This document shows, piece by piece, positions 47,247-56,035 of a DNA stretch of 64,000 nt. The DNA lies in contig NZ_JALJWV010000001.1 of the NCBI RefSeq assembly GCF_024169655.1, forward strand, positions 811,001-875,000. The letters run 5' to 3'. The position numbers and the translations under genes are program-made. The notes under the pieces are model-generated. The model was given only the letters and a program-made list of their open reading frames with translations, was not told the DNA's origin and searched no databases. This DNA is from Pseudomonas marginalis. Its GTDB lineage: Bacteria > Pseudomonadota > Gammaproteobacteria > Pseudomonadales > Pseudomonadaceae. The stretch's first letter is position 1; each line of letters begins with the position of its first letter.

Positions 47247-49934
47247 TCAAAACGGCCGGGCGACAGTGCCGTCGAACAGGTTGTAGCGCAGCTTCGGTGT
47301 TTTTGTCGGAGCGTCAAGGTAGACATACAACACACCATCGCGTTCTTTCGCTGCGCGGACTTCCAACGATGTATTCGGCTCGACGGCGATATGGTCAGGC
47401 AGTGTATCGGTGGACAGGTTTTTCTTCGGAATCGACTCGTCGAACACATAAATAACCGGTTGCTTGTTTTGGGTCGGCAAGGTTTTTTGTGCCCAGGTTT
47501 CCCATTCCTTCGCGTTGAACGCTTGGGTGGAGGCCGACTGAACGCCGGGGTCTCTGAATACTTTACCCACACCGGCTTTTAGTGTGTCAGCGCCTCGCGA
47601 AGTGACGAACGCATAGCGGTAGCCCTTACCGCTGTAGTCGGCTTGTGCATCGAGGTCCGCCAGGAACCCTTGGGTGTTGGACGAGTATTTGCTCGGGTCC
47701 TTCGGGCTGCGCAGTTCGCTGTTTATTTCATCCGATCCGGCTTCGGTATATTCCTCGATGCTCGCATAGTTCTCGGCCTTGGACGCCCGGATCAAGCGTG
47801 TCATCTCATCGAGGGCGCGCTCGCGCTCTTCAGGGGACAATACGCGCTTATCTTTGTTTATATTGTCGATAGCGTCCTGGAGTTGTCTTTTGGCGGAAGG
47901 TCCGTTGCGTCCCCATGGGAGTGATATGCCTCCCGCTCCATTGTTCTGTACCCAATCGCCGTGCGCGGTGGAATGTACCGTAATCACTGGCTTTCTGGAG
48001 ACAGGATCGATGATCTCAACGTAATCATCGCTCAACTTGAAGTTGGCTTTGATTTCATACGTTCTTTCGACAGCGGTACTGTCGGTGTACCGGATAAACC
48101 ATCGGTCGATGTGGTTCGCGTCGGTGAGCTGATAAATATTTTTCGCGTTGCCTGGGGCGCGTCCGGTGAGTTGTTCGCTATCGGCAACGGCATAGGCGCT
48201 GATATTGCTCGACTCGCCAGGGCGCAAGCGATTGGCGGCTTCGGGCGTGTCCTGCGGCGTAGGGGTTTCGATTTCGCGGGCGGTTTCTGCCGGAATGGGC
48301 GCATCGAGGCTTTCCACGCCTTTGCTCAGCTTCGAGGCCGCGCCGGCGATCCCCGGTGCGGCATTGAGTACGCCAAACACGATTCGGTCGGTCCCGCTCG
48401 ACTTACCGTGGGTCAGATCGTCAATGCCGATACCGGCCTCTGTCAGACCCGCTCCCACGTAAATGACATCCAGTGCCAAGCCAACCTCCGGCATTACAAA
48501 CGCCAGGGGCGTCATCATCAGTGCTGCCGCCGTTGCGGTCTCGGTCAGTTTGAGCACTGCGGCTTTGGTGACGTCGCCGTCGGTGGTGATGTCGTGATCG
48601 GCGTCGGCATACGCGCGTTCTTTCTGACGTTGGGTGATGGTCTGGAATGGGTCGCCGGCGACCGCCTCCAGGGTGATGTAACGTTGCGGGTCCCACGCAC
48701 TGAACGAGGTGAAACCCAGGGCGTTGGGCGTTTGTGAGGCTGTCCAGCCTCCCAGGCCTTTCAGGGAGTGCGCCACGCCATCGAAAAAAAACGTGTCGTC
48801 CTGATCGTTTTTCTTGAAATGCGTGACTAAGGCGGCTCGCTTGACCGGGTCTGCCGCCTGATCCGCCACCCATGTCTTCATGGCTTCAGGGCTGTCGAAC
48901 CGATGGATCGGTGACGAGTTGCCGGGGATATGCAGCAGGGTGGTGTGTATTTTCTGACCGTTGGTATCACGTCGGGGTTGCTTGTCGATGACGTACATCA
49001 GGTCAGAGGAAGTGTTGCCGGTGACAGACAGCAGGCCAACTTCGAGGCTTGGGTCGTTGGCATAGGCGGCTTGCAGGTTTGCTACGTGCGTCTCCAGCCA
49101 GGGTTTGCCCGGCGGCAGCCCCGTTGCCCGCATGACCAACTGGGCATCTTCTTCGCTCAGGCTGCCCTCCTGGGTTTGTGTATAGGCCGCCTGGGCAAAC
49201 GCTATCTTGCTCAGTTGTTTATAGCGGTGTTCGTTGGCTGCCCAAAAGTTATCCAGATACGTTTTGTACGGAGCAACCAGTGGTGTGTTCCAGACAAGGT
49301 CGCGGAACTGTTGCGGGGTGAGCGGGACGCTCGACGATAAATCCGGCGTGGCTGGCTTCGCGTGGGGTGTGCCGTGGACTACATATTCGAACGCCGGGGC
49401 GGGGTAGAGGGTTTGTCTGATTGCGCGATACAGCTGCAAGTGGTTGAGGTTATGCGTCAGTTGAAAGAGTTTTTTCAGTTCGGGAAGTGCCAGTTCGATA
49501 TCGCTGTCTGCGTTGGGCGTGTCATCTTTTGTGTTGAGAGCACGCATGTTGCTCAGCGCGGCGTGGGTCAGGCTGATTTTGTTAAGGATCTTGCCGTATC
49601 GAGGCGTCGGTTTGGACGTGTCGTAGTTGGTGGTCACGATATAAGTCGTGTCGGGGTCGACCGTCAGGTTGAATTGTTTATGCAGCGCTTGTGCAATTAT
49701 TTTTGAAGTTTCCTGGGCGGGCGTCAGCAGGGTCCGGGTATTGTTTTTTATATAGTGTTCGACGTCCTGGCTGTTGTGAGGGGCGGCCACCGTCGTATAA
49801 AACTCAGTGGGCCTGCCCGGTGAAGCGAGTGCCAAGTGTTGTGCCTCGACGGGTTGTTCTTGAGTGGTGGGGCCTTCAATGCGTGGCGAGGAGGGAGGGA
49901 GCCGAACGAATTGTACGGAAGTGAGTGCTGGCAT
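47247..49934 (-). CDS. Large DUF6543-related toxin-like protein, 895 aa
   Basis: An 895-residue protein without signal peptide, related to the 1299-aa protein 3 kb away. Residues 1-200 are a divergent N-terminus, and about 205-540 match the shared core (YLDNFWAANEHRYKQ; HRFDSPEAMKTWVADQAADP; hydrophobic TPLAFVMPEVGLALDVIYVG near 475-494). A linker at 577-676 ends GGISLPWGR, equivalent to GGVKWPWQR in the other protein. The C-terminus (678-895) is unrelated to it. Segment 770-860 reads YRYAFVTSRG, FRDPGVQSASTQAF and IAVEPNTSLEV, reminiscent of ADP-ribosyltransferases. Base composition looks relatively A+T-rich for this genome. The ATG has a weak, distant GAGAGCG site. Toxin role is inferred. 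Confidence 0.65.
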   Translation of the reverse strand: MPALTSVQFVRLPPSSPRIEGPTTQEQPVEAQHLALASPGRPTEFYTTVAAPHNSQDVEHYIKNNTRTLLTPAQETSKIIAQALHKQFNLTVDPDTTYIVTTNYDTSKPTPRYGKILNKISLTHAALSNMRALNTKDDTPNADSDIELALPELKKLFQLTHNLNHLQLYRAIRQTLYPAPAFEYVVHGTPHAKPATPDLSSSVPLTPQQFRDLVWNTPLVAPYKTYLDNFWAANEHRYKQLSKIAFAQAAYTQTQEGSLSEEDAQLVMRATGLPPGKPWLETHVANLQAAYANDPSLEVGLLSVTGNTSSDLMYVIDKQPRRDTNGQKIHTTLLHIPGNSSPIHRFDSPEAMKTWVADQAADPVKRAALVTHFKKNDQDDTFFFDGVAHSLKGLGGWTASQTPNALGFTSFSAWDPQRYITLEAVAGDPFQTITQRQKERAYADADHDITTDGDVTKAAVLKLTETATAAALMMTPLAFVMPEVGLALDVIYVGAGLTEAGIGIDDLTHGKSSGTDRIVFGVLNAAPGIAGAASKLSKGVESLDAPIPAETAREIETPTPQDTPEAANRLRPGESSNISAYAVADSEQLTGRAPGNAKNIYQLTDANHIDRWFIRYTDSTAVERTYEIKANFKLSDDYVEIIDPVSRKPVITVHSTAHGDWVQNNGAGGISLPWGRNGPSAKRQLQDAIDNINKDKRVLSPEERERALDEMTRLIRASKAENYASIEEYTEAGSDEINSELRSPKDPSKYSSNTQGFLADLDAQADYSGKGYRYAFVTSRGADTLKAGVGKVFRDPGVQSASTQAFNAKEWETWAQKTLPTQNKQPVIYVFDESIPKKNLSTDTLPDHIAVEPNTSLEVRAAKERDGVLYVYLDAPTKTPKLRYNLFDGTVARPF

Positions 49935-50214
49935 GTTTTTTCATCGCTCTCGATAGCCGTCCTGGCTGTTTGATTAGTTGAGAGCACGTTGGTGGGTTTG
50001 TAATTTCCAGTTCCGAATGATGTATGTCGTGCATTGTCGGTCGGGTCAGGCACGTGCATGGCTGCGCGGTGGCAACGTTTTTGATCCCGCCGAAAAACTG
50101 GCGCGTGGATACTGAACGCTGACTGAACAAGCGACTCAGCCTCTATGGGGCCTTGAACCGATGCTCTATGATCGGTTCAAACGCGTGTCACCTATTTCCT
50201 ATCGAGCCTGAACG

Positions 50215-51939
50215 ATGAACCAGAACGCTGAGTATTCCGCGGTCAACGACGCGGTGCGTGGGCACTTTTTTCGCCGCACCTGGGCGATGATCACGCCCTA
50301 TTGGCGCAGTGAAGAAAAGGGCAAGGCATGGTTGCTGTTGTTGGCGGTGATTGGTTTGTCGCTGTTCAGCGTCGCGATCTCCGTGTGGATCAACCACTGG
50401 TACAAGGATTTCTACAACGCCCTGGAACATAAAGACACAGCGGCCTTCTGGCAACTGATCGGCTATTTCGGCGGCATCGCTGCGGTGGCGATCCTCGGTG
50501 CGGTTTATCGCTTGTACCTGACCCAGATGCTGACCATCCGCTGGCGGGCCTGGTTGACCGAAAAATACTTTGCGCGCTGGCTCAGCGACAAAAACTACTA
50601 CCAACTGGAGCAGGGCGGTTATACCGATAACCCGGACCAGCGGATCTCCGAAGACCTCAATAACTTCACCTCCAGCAGTTTGAGCCTCGGCCTGGGCCTG
50701 CTGCGTAATGTGGTCAGCCTGGTGTCGTTTTCGATCATCCTGTGGGGCGTGTCGGGCAGTATCGAAGTGTTTGGCTTCACCATCCCCGGCTATATGTTCT
50801 GGTGTGCATTGCTCTACGCCGCCGTGGGCAGTTGGCTGACGCACCTGATCGGGCGTCGCTTGATCGGGCTGAGCAATCAACAACAACGCTTCGAGGCGGA
50901 TTTGCGCTTCTCGATGGTCCGGGTGCGCGAGAATGCCGAGAGCATCGCCTTGTACAACGGCGAGCCCAACGAAAATCGCCGTTTGAGCCAACGCTTCGGC
51001 CGGGTCTGGCATAACTTCTGGGACATCATGAAAGTGTCCAAGCGCCTGACCTTCTTCACCGCCGGCTACAGCCAGATCGCAATCATCTTCCCGTTCATCG
51101 TCGCCGCGCCGCGCTACTTCACCGGCAAGATCGAGCTGGGCGAGCTGATGCAAATCAACTCGGCGTTCGGCAACGTCCAGGAGAACTTCAGCTGGTTTAT
51201 CAGCGCGTACACGGAGCTGGCCAGTTGGCGTGCGACCAGTGATCGTCTACTGAGTTTCCAGCAGGCCATGAGCGATAACGAGCAGCGCCCCGCAGCCATC
51301 GACGTGCGCCCGGAAGGCGAGCGCCTGGTGGTAGAGAAGCTCGGCATGGATCTGGCCGATGGCCGCCACTTGCTCGCCGGCGCCGACATGGTCGTCGAGC
51401 CGGGCCAGCGCCTGATGCTCAGCGGGCGTTCCGGCAGCGGTAAAAGTACGTTGCTGCGTGCCATGGGCCAACTGTGGCCGGCGGGCCACGGCAGCATTCG
51501 CCTGCCGGCGGCGCGCTACCTGTTCCTGCCGCAGAAGCCGTATCTGCCGATTGGCACGTTGAAGGCCGTGTTGAGTTATCCACAGGACGACGGTGTGTAC
51601 CTGGACGAACGTTATGCACAGGTCCTGCAAACCTGCCGTTTGCCGCACCTGGTCGCTCGGCTGGAGGAAGCCAACCACTGGCAACGCATGCTCTCGCCGG
51701 GCGAGCAGCAGCGCCTGGCGTTTGCCCGCGCGCTGCTATTCGCGCCGCAGTGGCTGTACATGGACGAAGCGACCTCGGCCATGGACGAAGAGGATGAGGC
51801 GACGTTGTACCAGGCGTTGATCGACGAACTGCCGGGGCTGAGCATCGTCAGCGTCGGCCATCGCAGCAGTCTCAAGCGCTTCCATGGGCGGCATGTGCGG
51901 ATCGAAAGCGGTCGCCTGCAAGAACAACCCGTCTCCTGA
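50215..51939 (+). CDS. YddA/SbmA-like ABC transporter, fused permease-ATPase
   Basis: A 574-residue half-transporter with an N-terminal ABC_membrane_2/SbmA_BacA-type region and a C-terminal ATPase. Membrane helices begin at WLLLLAVIGLSLFSVAISVW (about residues 42-61), and the typical INHWYKDFYNALEHKD and YRLYLTQMLTIRWRAWLT follow. Walker A is GRSGSGKSTLLRAM, the signature LSPGEQQRLAFARALL and Walker B WLYMDEATSAMDEED. E. coli YddA and the peroxisomal ABCD proteins share this form. The substrate is unknown. It stands alone, between the toxin-like gene (divergent) and a REPIN. Confidence 0.87.
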   Translation: MNQNAEYSAVNDAVRGHFFRRTWAMITPYWRSEEKGKAWLLLLAVIGLSLFSVAISVWINHWYKDFYNALEHKDTAAFWQLIGYFGGIAAVAILGAVYRLYLTQMLTIRWRAWLTEKYFARWLSDKNYYQLEQGGYTDNPDQRISEDLNNFTSSSLSLGLGLLRNVVSLVSFSIILWGVSGSIEVFGFTIPGYMFWCALLYAAVGSWLTHLIGRRLIGLSNQQQRFEADLRFSMVRVRENAESIALYNGEPNENRRLSQRFGRVWHNFWDIMKVSKRLTFFTAGYSQIAIIFPFIVAAPRYFTGKIELGELMQINSAFGNVQENFSWFISAYTELASWRATSDRLLSFQQAMSDNEQRPAAIDVRPEGERLVVEKLGMDLADGRHLLAGADMVVEPGQRLMLSGRSGSGKSTLLRAMGQLWPAGHGSIRLPAARYLFLPQKPYLPIGTLKAVLSYPQDDGVYLDERYAQVLQTCRLPHLVARLEEANHWQRMLSPGEQQRLAFARALLFAPQWLYMDEATSAMDEEDEATLYQALIDELPGLSIVSVGHRSSLKRFHGRHVRIESGRLQEQPVS

Positions 51940-51955
51940 GGCCGGACTCGGTCAG

Positions 51956-52045
51956 TGTGGGAGGGCGCTTGCTCCCGATAGCAGTGTGTCAGTCAGCCTA
52001 TGTATCAACTGATCCGCCGCTATCGGGAGCAAGCCCCCTCCCACA
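51956..52045. repeat. REPIN (two inverted REP arms)
   Basis: Left arm GTGGGAGGGCGCTTGCTCCC and right arm CGGGAGCAAGCCCCCTCCCA enclose GATAGCAGTGTGTCAGTCA...CAACTGATCCGCCGCTATC. The left arm varies from the common form (GGGCGC for GGGGGC). Confidence 0.88.
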
Positions 52046-52081
52046 ATGGCATCCCCGCTGGTCTGGAGATTGAGGCCCAAC

Positions 52082-52120
52082 AAAAAGCCCGGCTGATCAT
52101 CGATCAGCCGGGCTTTTTTT
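52082..52120. terminator. Bidirectional rho-independent terminator
   Basis: The stem AAAAAGCCCGGCTGATC / GATCAGCCGGGCTTTTTTT lies between the ABC transporter gene and the convergent zapG/yhcB gene. Confidence 0.92.
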
Positions 52121-52137
52121 ACAGCGCCTGAAAAGAC

Positions 52138-52575
52138 TTACTTCTTCAAGCCGTAATGCTCATCCAGCATGCCTGGGGCGTTCGGCGTTTTTGGCGCGTA
52201 GTCCCGTGGCGGCTCCTGGTTTTCCCGTGGCGGGGTCAGGCGATCCCGTGGGGTTTGCGGTGCATCGGAGTGCAGCGCGGCCAGCAGGCGCTGACGGGTG
52301 ATGTCGTCGAGCGCCAGGCGGTTGGCGCCATCGGCGAGGTGATCCTGTACTTCCTGGTAGCTCTGGGTGAGCTTCTTGACCAGGGTCGCGGTGCTGTTGA
52401 AGTGGGTAACAACCTCGTTCTGATAACTGTCAAAACGTTCCTGAATGTCATCCAACTGACGCTGCGTGCGGTTAGGCGCGGCATTCGGCAGCAAGCGAGC
52501 AACCAGGAATCCAATGGCGACACCGGCAACCAGGGCAAGAGTCGGCAACAACCAAACTAAGAGCGAGTGTTCCAC
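52138..52575 (-). CDS. zapG: ZapG/YhcB-family (DUF1043) membrane protein
   Basis: A 145-residue protein with a single N-terminal membrane helix (WLLPTLALVAGVAIGFLVARL, residues about 8-28) and a long cytoplasmic coiled coil (RTQRQLDDIQERFDSYQNEV onward), then a Pro-rich tail. This is the layout of E. coli YhcB, which links cell division and envelope biogenesis. The start is GTG with GAGGAAGGA upstream. It is divergent from the alpha/beta hydrolase gene. Gene name is by family only. Confidence 0.82.
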   Translation of the reverse strand: MEHSLLVWLLPTLALVAGVAIGFLVARLLPNAAPNRTQRQLDDIQERFDSYQNEVVTHFNSTATLVKKLTQSYQEVQDHLADGANRLALDDITRQRLLAALHSDAPQTPRDRLTPPRENQEPPRDYAPKTPNAPGMLDEHYGLKK

Positions 52576-52722
52576 GAGTCCTTCCTCTATAAACGGCTTT
52601 GCTTTACGTTAACGGCTCGGACCTGCGCTGTATACCGCGATTAAGCTCGCAATGATGCCATGCACAGACTTTTAGCTAGACGAGTCGACCCTTTGAGAGG
52701 TCACGGAGTTCATTCCTTGCTC

Positions 52723-53352
52723 ATGCGTGAAACCCCTGTTTTGATCGATGGCCCGGTAGGCCAATTGGAAGCCCTGTACCTCGATAACCCCGAACCACGT
52801 GGGCTGGCGCTGATCTGCCATCCGAATCCGGTGCAGGGTGGGACGATGCTCAATAAAGTCGTTTCGACCCTGCAACGCACCGCGCGCGATGCCGGTTTGA
52901 TCACGCTGCGTTTCAATTACCGTGGCGTCGGTGCCAGCGCTGGCACCCATGATATGGCCAGCGGTGAAGTGGACGATGCCGAAGCGGCCGCCACCTGGCT
53001 GCGCAAAAAACACCCCGACCTGCCCATCACCTTGCTCGGTTTTTCCTTTGGTGGCTATGTTGCCGCCAGCCTCGGCGGCCGTCTGGAAGCCAAGGGCGAA
53101 AAGCTCGCGCACCTGTTCATGGTCGCCGCTGCGGTGATGCGTCTGGGCGATACCGACGTGCTGCCCCAGAACTGCCCGCTGACCCTGATCCAGCCGGAAA
53201 CCGACGAAGTCGTCGACCCGCAACGGGTCTATGACTGGTCCGCCGCCCTGAAACGCCCCCATGAGCTGCTGAAAGTGGCAGAATGCGGACACTTTTTTCA
53301 TGGCAAGCTGACCGATCTGAAGGATCTGGTGCTGCCGCGCCTCTCGAATTGA
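52723..53352 (+). CDS. Alpha/beta hydrolase
   Basis: A 209-residue hydrolase with the CHPNPVQGGTMLNKVVSTL oxyanion region, nucleophile motif GFSFGGYVAA (Ser at about residue 108), acid in QPETDEVVDPQRV and His in AECGHFFHGKL. This small cofactor-free group is common next to trpS in Pseudomonas; the substrate is unknown. ATG 52723 is chosen by similarity, though GGAG lies closer to a TTG at 52717. The upstream in-frame ATG (52660) lacks support. It precedes trpS by 24 bases and is likely co-transcribed. Confidence 0.82.
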   Translation: MRETPVLIDGPVGQLEALYLDNPEPRGLALICHPNPVQGGTMLNKVVSTLQRTARDAGLITLRFNYRGVGASAGTHDMASGEVDDAEAAATWLRKKHPDLPITLLGFSFGGYVAASLGGRLEAKGEKLAHLFMVAAAVMRLGDTDVLPQNCPLTLIQPETDEVVDPQRVYDWSAALKRPHELLKVAECGHFFHGKLTDLKDLVLPRLSN

Positions 53353-53376
53353 TAGCAGTCTGATAAGCGATTACCC

Positions 53377-54732
53377 ATGACGACTCGTACCCGTATCCTC
53401 ACCGGCATCACCACCACCGGCACGCCGCACCTGGGCAACTACGCCGGGGCGATCCGCCCGGCGATCCTGGCCAGTCAGGACGCCAATGCCGACTCCTTCT
53501 ACTTCCTGGCCGACTACCACGCCCTGATCAAGTGCGATGACCCGCAGCGCATCCAGCGCTCGCGCATGGAAATCGCCGCGACCTGGCTGGCCGGTGGCCT
53601 GGATGTGAATCGGGTGACGTTCTATCGCCAGTCCGACATCCCCGAGATCCCCGAGCTGACCTGGCTGCTGACTTGCGTCGCCGCCAAGGGCCTGCTCAAC
53701 CGCGCCCATGCCTACAAGGCGTCGGTGGACAAGAACGTGGAAAACGGCGAAGACCCGGATGCCGGCATCACCATGGGCCTGTACAGCTACCCGGTGCTGA
53801 TGGCAGCGGACATTTTGATGTTCAACGCGCACAAGGTGCCGGTGGGTCGCGACCAGATCCAGCACGTGGAAATGGCCCGCGACATCGGCCAGCGCTTCAA
53901 CCACCTGTTCGGCAACGGTAAAGAATTCTTCACCATGCCCGAGGCGTTGATCGAAGAAAGCGTCGCCACCTTGCCGGGCCTGGACGGTCGCAAGATGTCG
54001 AAGAGCTACGACAACACCATCCCGTTGTTCAGCAGCGCCAAGGACATGAAAGACGCGATCTCGCGGATCGTCACCGACTCCCGCGCGCCCGGTGAAGCCA
54101 AGGACCCGGACAATTCGCACCTGTTCACCCTGTACCAGGCGTTTGCCAGCAAGGCCCAGGAACAGGAATTCCGCGCCGAGTTGTTGCAAGGCCTGGGCTG
54201 GGGCGAGGCGAAGAACCGTCTGTTCCAACTGCTGGACGGTCAACTGGGTGAAGCCCGCGAGCGTTACCACCAATTGATGTCGCGCCCGGCGGACATGGAA
54301 GACCTGCTGCTGATCGGCGCCAAGAAAGCCCGCGCCGTGGCCGCGCCGTTCCTCGCCGAACTACGTGAGGCGGTGGGCCTGCGTTCGTTCGTCAACCAGG
54401 CTGCAGCGCCAGTCAGCACCAAGAAAAAGGCCGCCAAAGCTGCGCGCTTCGTGAGCTTTCGCGAAGACGACGGCAGCTTCCGCTTCCGCCTGTTGGCGGC
54501 CGATGGCGAGCAACTGCTGTTGTCGCGCAATTTTGCCGACGGCAAAGCGGCTGGCGCGGTGACCAAGCAATTGCAAAGCGGCGCCGCGCTGGACGTGCGC
54601 ACTGATGCCCTGAGCTTCAGTGTATGGCTGGACGCCGCCGCAGTGGCCGACAGCGCTACGTTCGCCGATGCCGCGTCGCGTGATGCCGCCATTGAAGCCC
54701 TGCGCGTCGCGTTGACCCCCCTCGAGGATTAA
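53377..54732 (+). CDS. trpS: TrpS, tryptophanyl-tRNA synthetase with C-terminal extension
   Basis: A 451-residue class I tRNA synthetase that charges tRNA-Trp. The HIGH-type motif is GTPHLGNYAG (residues 15-24) and KMSKS is at 206-210. The catalytic and anticodon-binding parts end near residue 340, about the length of the E. coli enzyme. An extra tail of about 110 residues then begins with a Lys/Ala hinge (STKKKAAKAARF) and contains FRFRLLAADGEQLLLSRNFADGKAA, which resembles the YegP/DUF1508 fold. The long form is usual in Pseudomonas, but the role of the tail is unclear. Confidence 0.95.
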   Translation: MTTRTRILTGITTTGTPHLGNYAGAIRPAILASQDANADSFYFLADYHALIKCDDPQRIQRSRMEIAATWLAGGLDVNRVTFYRQSDIPEIPELTWLLTCVAAKGLLNRAHAYKASVDKNVENGEDPDAGITMGLYSYPVLMAADILMFNAHKVPVGRDQIQHVEMARDIGQRFNHLFGNGKEFFTMPEALIEESVATLPGLDGRKMSKSYDNTIPLFSSAKDMKDAISRIVTDSRAPGEAKDPDNSHLFTLYQAFASKAQEQEFRAELLQGLGWGEAKNRLFQLLDGQLGEARERYHQLMSRPADMEDLLLIGAKKARAVAAPFLAELREAVGLRSFVNQAAAPVSTKKKAAKAARFVSFREDDGSFRFRLLAADGEQLLLSRNFADGKAAGAVTKQLQSGAALDVRTDALSFSVWLDAAAVADSATFADAASRDAAIEALRVALTPLED

Positions 54733-54761
54733 CCCGACCAAGGGTTGATTGCCATTATCCG

Positions 54762-54791
54762 GGGCCGTCGTTACAGTGACGGCCCGTTTTT
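54762..54791 (+). terminator. Rho-independent terminator after trpS
   Basis: GGGCCGTC and GACGGCCC pair around an 8-base loop and are followed by GTTTTT. It lies about 30 bases past the trpS stop and 20 bases before the zapE start. Confidence 0.88.
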
Positions 54792-54811
54792 GTTGCCTTG
54801 CTAACGAAATT

Positions 54812-55906
54812 ATGACGCCCCTAGAACGATATCAAGCTGATCTGAAACGCCCTGAATTCTTCCACGATGCGGCCCAGGAAACGGCGGTGCGTCATTTGCA
54901 ACGCCTGTACGAAGACCTGGTCGCGGCCTCGCAGAGCAAACCCGGGGTGTTCGGCAAGTTGTTTGGCAAGAAAGGCTACACGCCGGTCAAGGGCCTGTAT
55001 TTCTGGGGCGGCGTCGGTCGCGGCAAGACCTACCTGGTGGACACCTTCTTCGAAGCGCTGCCGTTCAAGGAAAAGGTCCGCACGCACTTCCACCGCTTCA
55101 TGAAGCGCGTCCACGAAGAGATGAAAACCCTGCCGGGCGAGAAAAACCCGCTGACCATCATCGCCAAGCGGTTCTCCGCAGAAGCGCGGGTGATCTGTTT
55201 CGATGAGTTCTTCGTCTCCGACATCACCGACGCCATGATCCTCGGCACCCTGATGGAAGAGCTGTTCAAGAACGGCGTGACCCTGGTTGCCACCTCGAAC
55301 ATCGTGCCCGATGGCCTGTACAAGGATGGCCTGCAACGCGCGCGCTTCCTGCCGGCCATTGCGCTGATCAAGCAGAACACCGAGATCGTCAACGTCGACA
55401 GTGGCGTCGATTACCGCCTGCGGCACCTGGAGCAAGCGGAGTTGTTCCACTTCCCGCTCAACGACGCGGCGCAAGAAAGCCTGCGCAAAAGTTTCCGCGC
55501 CCTCACGCCGGAATGTACCCAGGCGGTGGAAAACGACAAGTTGATCATCGAAAACCGCGAAATCATCGCCTTGCGCACCTGCGATGACGTGGCGTGGTTC
55601 GACTTCCGTGAACTGTGCGACGGCCCGCGCAGCCAGAACGACTACATCGAACTGGGCAAGATCTTCCACGCCGTGATCCTCAGTGGCGTGGAGCAGATGA
55701 GCGTCACCACCGACGACATCGCGCGCCGCTTTATCAACATGGTCGACGAGTTCTATGACCGCAACGTCAAGTTGATCATCTCGGCGGAAGTCGAGCTCAA
55801 GGACCTCTACACCGGCGGTCGCTTGAACTTCGAATTCCAGCGCACCCTGAGCCGCTTGCTGGAAATGCAATCCCACGAGTTCCTGTCGCGGGCGCACAAA
55901 CCCTAA
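54812..55906 (+). CDS. zapE: ZapE, AFG1-like cell division ATPase
   Basis: A 364-residue P-loop ATPase of the AFG1/ZapE family, which in E. coli acts at the constricting Z ring. The N-terminus LERYQADLKRPEFFHDAAQE is characteristic. Walker A is GLYFWGGVGRGKTYLVD, Walker B VICFDEFFVSDITDAMIL, and sensor-like TLVATSNIVPDGLYKDGLQR follows. The ATG at 54812 has only a weak ribosome site (CTAACGAAAT) and comes right after the trpS terminator; an upstream ATG would read through the terminator stem. Usual family length is about 365-375. Confidence 0.92.
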   Translation: MTPLERYQADLKRPEFFHDAAQETAVRHLQRLYEDLVAASQSKPGVFGKLFGKKGYTPVKGLYFWGGVGRGKTYLVDTFFEALPFKEKVRTHFHRFMKRVHEEMKTLPGEKNPLTIIAKRFSAEARVICFDEFFVSDITDAMILGTLMEELFKNGVTLVATSNIVPDGLYKDGLQRARFLPAIALIKQNTEIVNVDSGVDYRLRHLEQAELFHFPLNDAAQESLRKSFRALTPECTQAVENDKLIIENREIIALRTCDDVAWFDFRELCDGPRSQNDYIELGKIFHAVILSGVEQMSVTTDDIARRFINMVDEFYDRNVKLIISAEVELKDLYTGGRLNFEFQRTLSRLLEMQSHEFLSRAHKP

Positions 55907-55924
55907 GCACGACGCAGTAAAAAG

Positions 55925-56013
55925 TGTGGGAGGGGGCTTGCCCCCGATAGCGGTGTATCAGTGCCAGATGTACTGACTGATACACGGCTATCGGGAGCAA
56001 GCTCCCTCCCACA
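55925..56013. repeat. REPIN (two inverted REP arms)
   Basis: Left arm GTGGGAGGGGGCTTGCCCCC and right arm GGGAGCAAGCTCCCTCCCAC enclose GATAGCGGTGTATCAGT...ACTGATACACGGCTATC. It lies between the convergent zapE and glxA-type genes. Confidence 0.9.
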
Positions 56014-56035
56014 TTTGGTCCTAGTACAGCCCTGA

